A DNA stretch of 45,130 nt from Treponema sp. (lineage in GTDB: Bacteria > Spirochaetota > Spirochaetia > Treponematales > Breznakiellaceae), in contig WQSP01000002.1 of NCBI GenBank assembly GCA_009787795.1, positions 1 through 45,130 on the forward strand, in the 5' to 3' direction. Both the position numbers and the translations under genes were made by a program. Shown here one piece after another: positions 25,943-34,524 of this stretch; positions within the stretch are counted from its first letter, which is position 1, and every line of letters begins with the position of its first letter. A model generated the notes under the pieces. It did no database searches and was not told the DNA's origin. It saw only the letters and a program-made list of their open reading frames with translations.

Positions 25943-28269
25943 TTTTTACTCGCTTTAAAGCTTAAAAAGCTTTCTTTTAAATTTTCGCTGTACGCGCGAA
26001 GAATGATTTCTTTTCCGGACTGCCCCGCCCTGATTAAAACAAGCGCTTTTCCGCATGATGTGACAACTTTAGAATTTGCAAACCCGAGATTTTGATTCAA
26101 ATCCGAAGAACACGCGCCAAGAATTTTTGCGTCCCCTTCCAATGCAAACTCGACCAACACTTCTTCGTTTGGGCATAATTCCCCGTTCTTGTCGGTTATG
26201 TTAATCTCTACATGAGCGACTGCGCCATTTTCAATTTCTTTTTTATCGGGAATCAATTTTATTTTTTGCGCCTCTTTTAATGAAGTTTTTAGTTCATAAG
26301 AGCATACTTCCTTGTTATTGTTTATTCCTTTTATTTCGATTTTTCCGTAAACATATTCAATCGGAAATTCGATAATTCCGTTTGCAAACTCACTTTTTTT
26401 TCTTCTGCCCATTTTTTTGTCGTTAATGAAAAGCTGCGCTTCTTCGCAATTTGTAAAAACCGCCAATTTAACGTTTTGCCTTTCAAAATACGAATGATTC
26501 AAATGCGAAGAAAGTTTCGGGAAAGACCAGCGTCCCCTTGAATAATCGGGTTTAATATGCTGGTCGTAAAAAGCCATGTAGATCATTGGCTCTTCTGTCC
26601 AAATGCTCTTTCTGAAATATGCATTCGGCTTTAAAAAACCGCAGATGTCTATTATGGAGCCTGACCATCCTTTTGCAGGCCAGGGACATTCGCCAAGGTA
26701 ATCGATTCCCGCCCAGATAAACTGCCCTATTACATTGTCGTTTTCCAAAACAAACTGCCACGGATTTTTTTCGCTGACATCTTCAAAGTTTGTGCCGACG
26801 CTTGAATAAAACTCGTAACATTCGGTGCCGACAATCGGTTTTTCTATTCCCTTTGTATAATGTTCGTATAACGGTTCGTGGTAATTAAACCCGAGAACAT
26901 CCACATCTTTTGCCATTTTTTTTGTGAGCTTTACAAGTTCCCCGGGAGCTGCTCCCACAAGGGTTCTGGGATTTGCATGAGGAGCAAGCGCGCACGTTAC
27001 GGGACGATCGTCAAGGGAGCGCACAATATCGCAAAGCGTTTTTTGAATCGCAATCATGCTGTCCTGCCCCTGATTTTCAACTTCGTTTCCCACGCTCCAC
27101 ATGAACACGCACGGATGATTTATATCGCGCAAAATAAAATCGGTCAAATCGCGCTTGGCGTCTTCGTCAAAATGATCCTTATAATAGCCGCTTTTCCATT
27201 TGTCAAAACATTCGTCTATAACGTAAAAACCCATTTCGTCGCAAAGATCCAAAAACTCTTGTGCGGGCGGATTGTGACTTGTCCTTATCGCATTGCACCC
27301 GATGCTTTTTAATATGTTCAAACGCCGCCGCCATACATCATCGTAATATGCGCTGCCTGCGATTCCCGCATCATGATGAAGACACACGCCTTTTAATTTT
27401 ACCTTTTCGCCGTTAACTGTCATGCCCTTGTTGTAATTAATTTCTATTGTGCGAATGCCGAAAGTAACTTGTACAGGAACCGAAGATTCATTGTCACCCA
27501 AAATTTCCAAAACGGCGCGGTACAAATTCGGATTTTCTGCCGACCACAATGCAGGATTGTCAATTTTTAAACTTTGATTTATTTTAATTTCGTTTTTACC
27601 GTTAAAATTGACTGGCACTTTTTCTTCTGCAACTAACTTATTGTCATGAGTCAATATTTTTAAATTCAATTCGTGTAAATTCGTGTTAATCCGTGGACTA
27701 TATGAATTAATGTCCGCAGTTATTTTTACATCGGCTTGTTTTTTGTCTTTTGACAATTGGGTCTTTACTTTTACGCCCCAAGTTTTAACATGAACAGGCG
27801 GAAGGACTTTAAGTTCGACATTGCGGTAGAGACCGCTTCCCGAATACCAGCGATCGGGTTCTTCGCAGCCATTGTCAAGACGAACGGCGACAAGGTTTTT
27901 CCCTTCTTTTGCAAAGCCTGTAATATCAACTTCGAAGCTGACATATCCGTTTGCGCGTTTAGCCGCTTCCTTTCCGTTTATAAAGATTGTGCTGTTCCTG
28001 TATGCGCCGCCAAAATAAATGAAAATCGTCTTTTCGTTAATATTTGGAAGCAAAAACTCTTTTCTGTACCAGCAAACGCCTTTCCAGTCAAAGAAACCCT
28101 GCATGTTTTGGGGTGTCCAGCCGCCTGTCTCTCCCTTAAAAAAAGGCCTTGAAATGACCCAATCATGGGGAAGATCGACGTTTTCCCATGTTCTGTCGTT
28201 AAAACCTTCACTTTGGGCGTTTTTTTCGTCTCCAAGAATAAATTTCCAATTATGGTTAAAACTGTTCAT
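25939..28269 (-). CDS. Beta-galactosidase-like glycoside hydrolase, GH2
   Basis: DRTWENVDLPHDWVI, GSGLYRNVELKVL, KLKGVCLHHDAGIAGSAYYDDVWRRRLNILKSIGCNAIRTSHNPP, VFMWSVGNEVENQG; 776 aa, no obvious signal peptide. Confidence 0.92.
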   Translation of the reverse strand: MNSFNHNWKFILGDEKNAQSEGFNDRTWENVDLPHDWVISRPFFKGETGGWTPQNMQGFFDWKGVCWYRKEFLLPNINEKTIFIYFGGAYRNSTIFINGKEAAKRANGYVSFEVDITGFAKEGKNLVAVRLDNGCEEPDRWYSGSGLYRNVELKVLPPVHVKTWGVKVKTQLSKDKKQADVKITADINSYSPRINTNLHELNLKILTHDNKLVAEEKVPVNFNGKNEIKINQSLKIDNPALWSAENPNLYRAVLEILGDNESSVPVQVTFGIRTIEINYNKGMTVNGEKVKLKGVCLHHDAGIAGSAYYDDVWRRRLNILKSIGCNAIRTSHNPPAQEFLDLCDEMGFYVIDECFDKWKSGYYKDHFDEDAKRDLTDFILRDINHPCVFMWSVGNEVENQGQDSMIAIQKTLCDIVRSLDDRPVTCALAPHANPRTLVGAAPGELVKLTKKMAKDVDVLGFNYHEPLYEHYTKGIEKPIVGTECYEFYSSVGTNFEDVSEKNPWQFVLENDNVIGQFIWAGIDYLGECPWPAKGWSGSIIDICGFLKPNAYFRKSIWTEEPMIYMAFYDQHIKPDYSRGRWSFPKLSSHLNHSYFERQNVKLAVFTNCEEAQLFINDKKMGRRKKSEFANGIIEFPIEYVYGKIEIKGINNNKEVCSYELKTSLKEAQKIKLIPDKKEIENGAVAHVEINITDKNGELCPNEEVLVEFALEGDAKILGACSSDLNQNLGFANSKVVTSCGKALVLIRAGQSGKEIILRAYSENLKESFLSFKASKK
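27669..27703 (-). repeat. Copy of the dispersed repeat read in-frame inside the GH2 CDS
   Basis: + strand attcgtgtaaattcgtgttaatccgtggactatat; minus translation YSPRINTNLHEL. Confidence 0.75.
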
Positions 28270-28276
28270 TGCATGG

Positions 28277-28326
28277 ATTATATCATATATAAAATAGTTG
28301 ATAAATACGCCATACGATGGTATTAT
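28277..28326. promoter_or_regulatory. Divergent promoter region between GH2 (-) and GH10 (+)
   Basis: Plus: TTGATA 28298-28303, 17-bp spacer, TATTAT 28321-28326, then SD agaggtaa and ATG 28345. Minus: TATAAT at 28282-28277, 7 nt before ATG at 28269. Confidence 0.65.
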
Positions 28327-28344
28327 GAAACAAGAGGTAACTGT

Positions 28345-29502
28345 ATGAAAATTAAATTGTTGTCTGTTTTAATTCTGGCATTTGTTCTTTTTGGCTGCGA
28401 ATCAAGCGGCTCATCGGGTACGCAAAGGGCATCTGCGGGAAATCAGGCGCCAAATCACTTTAATACTCCGTTAAAAACCGTTTATCAGGATTATTTTCCA
28501 ATAGGCAATATCGTCAATAACAATTATTTAAGAGGCGATTTTTTTGAAATCCTAAAAACGCATTTTAGTGTCGTCACAAGCGAAAACAACATGAAGCCCG
28601 ATCATTTGGGCCCGCGCGAAAGGGGCGGCAATTACAATTTTGCTCCTGCGGACAATCAAATCAGGATAATGGCGGAAAACGGCATTCGCATGCACGGTCA
28701 CACTCTTATCTGGCACAGTCAGACTCACAGATGGATGACAGAAGGAACTCCCGAACAAGTCAGGGAAAATTTGGTCAATCATATCAATACGGTAATGGCT
28801 CACTTTAAGGGAAGAGTTACATCATGGGATGTTGTAAACGAAGCCGTAAGGGAAAGGGTCAACCCGGGCGAAAATTACGAGCTTTGGAGAAATCATTTAA
28901 GACAGGAAAGCGGCTGGTTCAAAGCGCTCGGTGCCGATTATATCGATCTTGCATTCAGAACGGCAAGAGCCGCAGACCCGGCCGTCACGCTTTATTACAA
29001 CGATTATAATCTGGACAATTCAAGAAAAGCCCAGGTAGTCGCCAACATGGTCAGAGAAATTAACGCAAGATACAGATCGGAAGGCAATACAAGAAACCTT
29101 ATCGAAGGTGTCGGAATGCAGGCGCATTACGGACTTACAACAAGCGTTCCCAATGTGCGCGCCAGCATAGAAAGATTCATCGCTTTGGGAATCGAAGTTT
29201 CCATAAGCGAACTTGACGTTGAGGTAAGAAGCGTTGGAAGCGGATCATTCGGCATCGGTCATTCCAGACGTTTAAGCGATATGGAACAAAGACAGCAGGC
29301 AATCAAATATGCGGAACTCTTTTCGCTTTTCAAACAATACAAGGATCATATTGCGCGCGTAACGTTATGGGGCATCGATGACGAACACAGTTGGAAATCG
29401 CTTGGCAATCCCTGCCTTTGGGACGCAAGATTGCAGCCAAAACAGGCGTTCTTCGCAGTCGCAAACCCGACCGAAGCATTGGGTATCGATGAGAATCATT
29501 AA
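28345..29502 (+). CDS. Endo-1,4-beta-xylanase, GH10, lipoprotein
   Basis: MKIKLLSVLILAFVLFGCESS lipobox; SENNMKPDHLGP, GHTLIWHSQTHRW, TSWDVVNEAVRE, LYYNDYN, GVGMQAHY, VSISELDVEV, VTLWGIDDEHSW. Confidence 0.94.
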   Translation: MKIKLLSVLILAFVLFGCESSGSSGTQRASAGNQAPNHFNTPLKTVYQDYFPIGNIVNNNYLRGDFFEILKTHFSVVTSENNMKPDHLGPRERGGNYNFAPADNQIRIMAENGIRMHGHTLIWHSQTHRWMTEGTPEQVRENLVNHINTVMAHFKGRVTSWDVVNEAVRERVNPGENYELWRNHLRQESGWFKALGADYIDLAFRTARAADPAVTLYYNDYNLDNSRKAQVVANMVREINARYRSEGNTRNLIEGVGMQAHYGLTTSVPNVRASIERFIALGIEVSISELDVEVRSVGSGSFGIGHSRRLSDMEQRQQAIKYAELFSLFKQYKDHIARVTLWGIDDEHSWKSLGNPCLWDARLQPKQAFFAVANPTEALGIDENH

Positions 29503-31060
29503 TATAGCTGCATTTATAACCGTATTATTGACATTATGCGCATGCAGTTCGAGCGGCAGCATAAACAAATTGTCTGATACCAATACCGATAACGAAATCG
29601 AAGAAACGTTAAACATAAACTTTAACGAAATGCGGCAGGAAATTGACGGTTTCGGCGGCTCGAACGCGTGGACAAGACTTCCCGACAATCCGCAGGTTGC
29701 AGCCAATGTTGTAAGGCTTTTGTATTCAAGAACCGAAGGAATGGGCTTTACGATTTTGCGTAACAGAATTCCTTTTCGCGAACGCCTTCCCGGGGATAAC
29801 AGCCCCGGTCTCAATGACGGGTTCATGGTAAGAAAAAGCGATCATACTTATTCGTATACGGAAAATCCAAACGGAACAAAAACATTCGATTTAAACTGGA
29901 ACAGCTGGGATTTGTCCGCAACCAGAAATCTTATTAGAATGATAAAAAATCTTGGAAGGGACGGCCCCGAGGAACTTGTATTAATGAGCACGCCGTGGAC
30001 GCCGCCAAGCAATCGCGTAACGCAATGGAAAGAAGATGTAACGGGTTTAAGGGGCAATCTTAATTATGCAATGGACTGGTCAAAGCCCGATGTCTGGGGA
30101 CGGTTAAAAAGGGAACACTACAACGACTATGCGGACCTTCTTGCGGATTATGCCGCCAATTTTCAATCGCAAATGGGACATCCGCTCTCGATTCTTTCCG
30201 TTCAAAACGAACCAAACTGGAAAGTAGATTATGAATCCGCATACTGGAGCGGAACCGATTTAAGGGATTTTATCAAGGTAATTGCAAATCGTTTCCCCAT
30301 GAAAAACGTTGCAGTGGGCGAAAGCGGTCTTGGCATAATGATGCCCGAGTTTGAAAATTTTAACATTAATTTCAACGAAATGATTCTTCCGTCATTGGAT
30401 GATCCTGTTTCGCGCAGGGTTATCACTCACATCGGTCTTCATCAATACAATGGAGCCAGCGATCCTTCCATGAGAGCCGGCGCAATTGAATTCCCCGGCA
30501 TCATTGAATCGGGCAAACGTTTCTGGCAAACCGAAGTGTCGGGATCGGGCGCGCATCTTCCGCGCGGAACAGGAATTGACAACGCCCTTTATTACGCAAG
30601 AATGATCCATTGGGATATGACTTTGTCGCAGACAAACGCATTTCTTTTTTGGTGGCTTTGGACAAACAATTCAAGCAATACTACAGGCAGTTTGATAATT
30701 GCAGACGGAAACAGGGTAACCGCCCATCACAGGCTTTACGCGATGGGGCAATTTTCCCGATTCGTCCGCCCGGGATGGCGCAGAATCGAATGCGACGCAT
30801 CTTCCTTGTGGGGCGTATTTTTAAGCGCCTACAGAAATCCAAAAACAAAAGAAATTGCAATCGTAATAATAAATGACAGATATGCAGAATCGACGATTTC
30901 CTTGAATTTGCCGGGCGGCGAATTCGACAGGCTTGATGTCTGGCGCACATCGGAAAGCGAAAAACTTGAACCGCTTGGAAGACAGAGAACAACAGGCGGG
31001 AAAACGGACATTTTGCTTATGCCGAAGACGATGATTACATTGTACGGAAGGGTAAAGTAA
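29489..31060 (+). CDS. GH30 family glycoside hydrolase (glucuronoxylanase/xylosidase-like), lipoprotein
   Basis: MRIINIAAFITVLLTLCACSSSGS lipobox; IDGFGGSNAW, STPWTPP, LSVQNEPNWKVDY (acid/base Glu), FWQTEVSGSG (nucleophile Glu). Start overlaps upstream GH10 stop by 14 nt. Confidence 0.85.
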   Translation: MRIINIAAFITVLLTLCACSSSGSINKLSDTNTDNEIEETLNINFNEMRQEIDGFGGSNAWTRLPDNPQVAANVVRLLYSRTEGMGFTILRNRIPFRERLPGDNSPGLNDGFMVRKSDHTYSYTENPNGTKTFDLNWNSWDLSATRNLIRMIKNLGRDGPEELVLMSTPWTPPSNRVTQWKEDVTGLRGNLNYAMDWSKPDVWGRLKREHYNDYADLLADYAANFQSQMGHPLSILSVQNEPNWKVDYESAYWSGTDLRDFIKVIANRFPMKNVAVGESGLGIMMPEFENFNINFNEMILPSLDDPVSRRVITHIGLHQYNGASDPSMRAGAIEFPGIIESGKRFWQTEVSGSGAHLPRGTGIDNALYYARMIHWDMTLSQTNAFLFWWLWTNNSSNTTGSLIIADGNRVTAHHRLYAMGQFSRFVRPGWRRIECDASSLWGVFLSAYRNPKTKEIAIVIINDRYAESTISLNLPGGEFDRLDVWRTSESEKLEPLGRQRTTGGKTDILLMPKTMITLYGRVK

Positions 31061-31076
31061 AAAAGACTTTTACTTT
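31054..31076. terminator. Perfect 9-bp inverted repeat AAAGTAAAA-AAGAC-TTTTACTTT between convergent genes
   Basis: Self-complementary arms with T/A tracts on both strands; sits between GH30 and GH10 and includes both stop codons. Confidence 0.45.
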
Positions 31077-32092
31077 TTATCCCGCTTCTGTCCTTCTTCG
31101 ATTAATGAACCTACAACCGGTTTTTCCTTTTTGTTTTCGTCGAAAAGGAGCGGCCAGTTTTTTCGTTTCGGCACAGGGAAATCGTCAAGCCATGTATAAC
31201 AGTCCGCGATGCCCCATGTTGTAATGTTCTTTACCGCAGAAGAGGTGGAAGCCGCGCGAAAAAGATTCTTATATGTTTCTGCCTGTTTTACAATTCTTTC
31301 TTCGGGTCTTGATTTGAAAAATTGCGATGATTCCCTTTTTTCGTCCCATTCATAAATGGAAATGTCAACTTCCGTAAATTCTATTTCCAGCCCCAACTTT
31401 GAATATTTTTCTATCGCGTTAACGATAATTTCTTCTTTCGGAAAATTGTAATACCAATGCGCCTGAATGCCCACTCCGTTAATCGGAACGCCCTTGTCAA
31501 GAAGCCTTGAAAGAAATTCCAATGAAACGTCCATTTTTTTCCCCGATTCGTTGTTGTAATCGTTGTAAAAAAGTTTTGCTTTTGGACAAATCTCCCTCAT
31601 TCTTTTAAAGGCAAATTCGTAAACATCATTGCCGCAAATTTTATACCAATCGCTTAATCTAAAACCGTTTTCATCGCCCTTGTCAACATCGATAACTTCG
31701 TTTAGCACGTCCCACGAATACACCACATCGCCATATCGGTTTGCAACTTCTGCCATGTGGTCTTCCAGTCTTTTGTACAGTTTGTTTTTTGAAACAGTTT
31801 CGCCGTTGTCCAAAAAAAGCCACGAAGGATTCTGATTGTGCCAAAGCATGACATGACCGCGCATCGGCATATTGTTTTTTCTTGCGTAATTAGCTACCAG
31901 ATCACTGTCATCCCATTTATACATGTTTTCTTCGGGATGAACAGGACCGAATTTCATTCCGTTTTCCACTGTCAAAGTCGAAAAATGCTTTTTTATAAGC
32001 GCATCATATTCCGGGTCGTTCATCATTTTGCCGCATACAGCAGCCCCTACATGGAATGAATGTTTCCACGCGTCTTTTAAACCAATGCTCAT
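31070..32092 (-). CDS. Endo-1,4-beta-xylanase, GH10, without signal peptide (predicted cytoplasmic)
   Basis: TVENGMKFGPVHPEE, RGHVMLWHNQNPSWL, VYSWDVLNEVID, LFYNDYNNE, GVGIQAHWYY, EIEFTEVDISIYEWDE, TTWGIADCYTWLDD. Confidence 0.94.
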   Translation of the reverse strand: MSIGLKDAWKHSFHVGAAVCGKMMNDPEYDALIKKHFSTLTVENGMKFGPVHPEENMYKWDDSDLVANYARKNNMPMRGHVMLWHNQNPSWLFLDNGETVSKNKLYKRLEDHMAEVANRYGDVVYSWDVLNEVIDVDKGDENGFRLSDWYKICGNDVYEFAFKRMREICPKAKLFYNDYNNESGKKMDVSLEFLSRLLDKGVPINGVGIQAHWYYNFPKEEIIVNAIEKYSKLGLEIEFTEVDISIYEWDEKRESSQFFKSRPEERIVKQAETYKNLFRAASTSSAVKNITTWGIADCYTWLDDFPVPKRKNWPLLFDENKKEKPVVGSLIEEGQKRDKK

Positions 32093-32178
32093 GTTCCTAT
32101 TATTAGAATAATTTTACAGTATGAATATAGGTAAATTGTACTATAGTATATATAAGAAAAACATTGTATCATGTTTTA

Positions 32179-32853
32179 ATGGGTAGAACCGGGTATACGA
32201 GGGTTTTAATCGTAGACAATCAGCCGCTTTACAGCGAAGGACTGTCTTCCGTTTTGGAGAAAGCGGGAAAATTCAGCGTTATAGGCATTGAAAGCGAAAT
32301 GGAAAACGCGTTGAGATTGGCGGAAAAGGAAAAGCCTCATCTTGTAATAATGGAAATTTTTCCCGGAAGGGAAAACGGACTTGACCTTATATCCAAATTG
32401 AAATCGGCAAGTCCCGAAATATCGATTCTTGTAATATCGGCAAACGAGGAACGCTTTTATTCCGAGAGGGTTTTGCGTCTTGGAGCGCGGGGATATGTCA
32501 TGAAAACGGCATCCGCCGAGCTTGTTATGGACGCAATTTCCACCGTTTTGGGCGGAAAAGTTTTTTTAAGCGAAAACGAGAGGGAAAGAATTTTTCAGGC
32601 ACTGACGGACGAAAGCGCGCGGGGGGCAAAAGATTGGCCGATATCGATTCAAAAACTTTCCAACCGCGAACTTGAAGTGTTCTCCCTGATTGGAAAGGGA
32701 TTCAGCACAATCGAAATTGCCACGCGTCTTAACCTTAGCACAAAAACAATCGATACCCACAAGGAACATATCAAGCTGAAACTGCATTGCATGACTTCCC
32801 ATGAACTTCGCCAGCAGGCAATTGAATGGTCCAATCATTCTTTGCCGGTCTAG
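32179..32853 (+). CDS. NarL/LuxR-type response regulator with degenerate receiver (Asp to Glu)
   Basis: VLIVDNQPLYSEGL...PHLVIMEIFPGRENGLDLI...GYVMKTAS plus HTH LSNRELEVFSLIGKGFSTIEIATRLNLSTKTIDTHKEHIKLKL. ORF track start 32164 is a TTG. Confidence 0.88.
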   Translation: MGRTGYTRVLIVDNQPLYSEGLSSVLEKAGKFSVIGIESEMENALRLAEKEKPHLVIMEIFPGRENGLDLISKLKSASPEISILVISANEERFYSERVLRLGARGYVMKTASAELVMDAISTVLGGKVFLSENERERIFQALTDESARGAKDWPISIQKLSNRELEVFSLIGKGFSTIEIATRLNLSTKTIDTHKEHIKLKLHCMTSHELRQQAIEWSNHSLPV

Positions 32854-32907
32854 CCCTTTTTGTTTTTTTTGCTTCTTTTATTTGCACATTAATGCTATTA
32901 TTGTATT

Positions 32908-34524
32908 ATGACAATCAAATATCGCAATCCGATTTTAAGCGGTTTTTACCCCGATCCTTCCATTGTAAGGGTAAACTGCGATTATTATCTTGTGACATCG
33001 ACTTTTGCCTATTTCCCCGGCATACCCGTTTTTCACAGCAGGGATCTGCTTAATTGGAGCCAGATTGGAAATGCGATTGATCGTCCCGGTCAGCTTTGTT
33101 TTGACGAAAACCAAATTTCTCAAGGGTTGTTCGCTCCGACAATTCGGTACAATGAAGGAACATTTTACATCCTTTGCACTTTGGTAAAAAACGGCGGCAA
33201 TTTCATAATTACCGCAGATGATCCCAAAGGCCCCTGGTCCGATCCGATTTGGCTTGAAGGCGCAGACGGCATTGATCCTTCCATTTTTTTTGATACAGAC
33301 GGAAAGGCGTGGTATCATGGAACTCATCCCGCTCCCGAAGGCGAAGCGTATCCCGGCAATTACGAAATTTATATCCGCGAAATCGATTTGAAACTTTTAA
33401 AGGAACGAAAGAATCCTCTGTCAGGTGATAATATCGGCATCTGGAGAGGCGCTCTTCGCAACGTAATTTGGCCTGAAGGGCCCCACATTTACAAAATAGA
33501 CAACGAGTATTTTCTTTTGCATGCCGAGGGTGGAACGGGTTTGGATCATGCCGTTTGCATCGCGAAAGCAAAAGACATTAAAGGCCCGTGGGAAGGAAAA
33601 AAAAGCAATCCTGTTGCAACTCACAGGCATCTTGGGAAAAGGGTGGGCATTATCAATGTTGGACACGCGGATTTGGTTGATGATGCAAACGGAAACTGGT
33701 ATATGGTTCTTTTGGCATCGCGTCAAATTGAAGGTGTCTGCCCTCTTGGACGCGAAACTTTTTTGATACCCGTTTTTTGGGAAGACGGCTGGCCGTTTAT
33801 AGGCACAGAATCCGGAATGATCGAAGAAGAAATCGAATTGGAAACAAACAGCGAAGAAAACAGGTCAAGAAGCGAAAACAAAAACGAATGTCTTACGGAA
33901 AAAGTCTGCGATCATTTCAAGGGGGTTATTCCCCTTAATTGGCTTACGCTTCGTCTTCCTTCAAACGAAAAAGATTTTGCCTTTTGCGTAAATGCAAGAT
34001 CCGACGCGCTTCGTCTTTTTGCAAAAAAAGCTACAATGAGAAGCATGGAACACCCTGCATTTGCAGGAAGAAGAATACGTCACATCAATTGGGAATTCAG
34101 CGCAGAAATCGAATTCATTCCAAAAAAAGAAAATGAATGCGCAGGAATTGTTATCCTTCAAAGCGAGGATTTCCAGTACAGACTTGAAATATTTTTATCG
34201 GAAAAGGGATATATGAGTTTGCGTCTGATTAAGGCGGCAGGCAAAAACACCGACGAGGAAACTGTCGCCGTTTGCGAACTTCATGCCGTGCAAAAATTCA
34301 TTATTTTAAAGGCAAACTGCATTGATATGGAACTTTCGTTTTTTTACGAGACGGACAACAAGCACATGATAAAAGTCTCGGGCGGACAGGACGCGCGCAT
34401 TTTAAGCACCGAATATGCGGGCGGATTCGTCGGTTCTCTTGCGGGGGTTTTCGCATCCGGAAACGGAACGGATACACAAAATTATGCGGATGTCCTATGG
34501 GCGGAATACAAGGAACTTGAATGA
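32908..34524 (+). CDS. GH43 beta-xylosidase / alpha-L-arabinofuranosidase
   Basis: YRNPILSGFYPDPSIVRVNCDYYLVTSTFAYFPGIPVFHSRDLLNWSQIGNA, DGIDPSIFFD, WPEGPHIYKIDNEYFLLHAEGGT; no signal peptide. Confidence 0.94.
   Translation: MTIKYRNPILSGFYPDPSIVRVNCDYYLVTSTFAYFPGIPVFHSRDLLNWSQIGNAIDRPGQLCFDENQISQGLFAPTIRYNEGTFYILCTLVKNGGNFIITADDPKGPWSDPIWLEGADGIDPSIFFDTDGKAWYHGTHPAPEGEAYPGNYEIYIREIDLKLLKERKNPLSGDNIGIWRGALRNVIWPEGPHIYKIDNEYFLLHAEGGTGLDHAVCIAKAKDIKGPWEGKKSNPVATHRHLGKRVGIINVGHADLVDDANGNWYMVLLASRQIEGVCPLGRETFLIPVFWEDGWPFIGTESGMIEEEIELETNSEENRSRSENKNECLTEKVCDHFKGVIPLNWLTLRLPSNEKDFAFCVNARSDALRLFAKKATMRSMEHPAFAGRRIRHINWEFSAEIEFIPKKENECAGIVILQSEDFQYRLEIFLSEKGYMSLRLIKAAGKNTDEETVAVCELHAVQKFIILKANCIDMELSFFYETDNKHMIKVSGGQDARILSTEYAGGFVGSLAGVFASGNGTDTQNYADVLWAEYKELE

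Noticed and set aside
28165-28344. Upstream extension of the GH10 lipoprotein to 28165
   Set aside because: It crosses the divergent promoter and overlaps GH2; a signal peptide with SD begins at 28345.
29378-29488. Upstream extension of GH30 to 29378
   Set aside because: Overlaps the GH10 coding region in another frame; Met at 29489 starts a good lipoprotein signal peptide.
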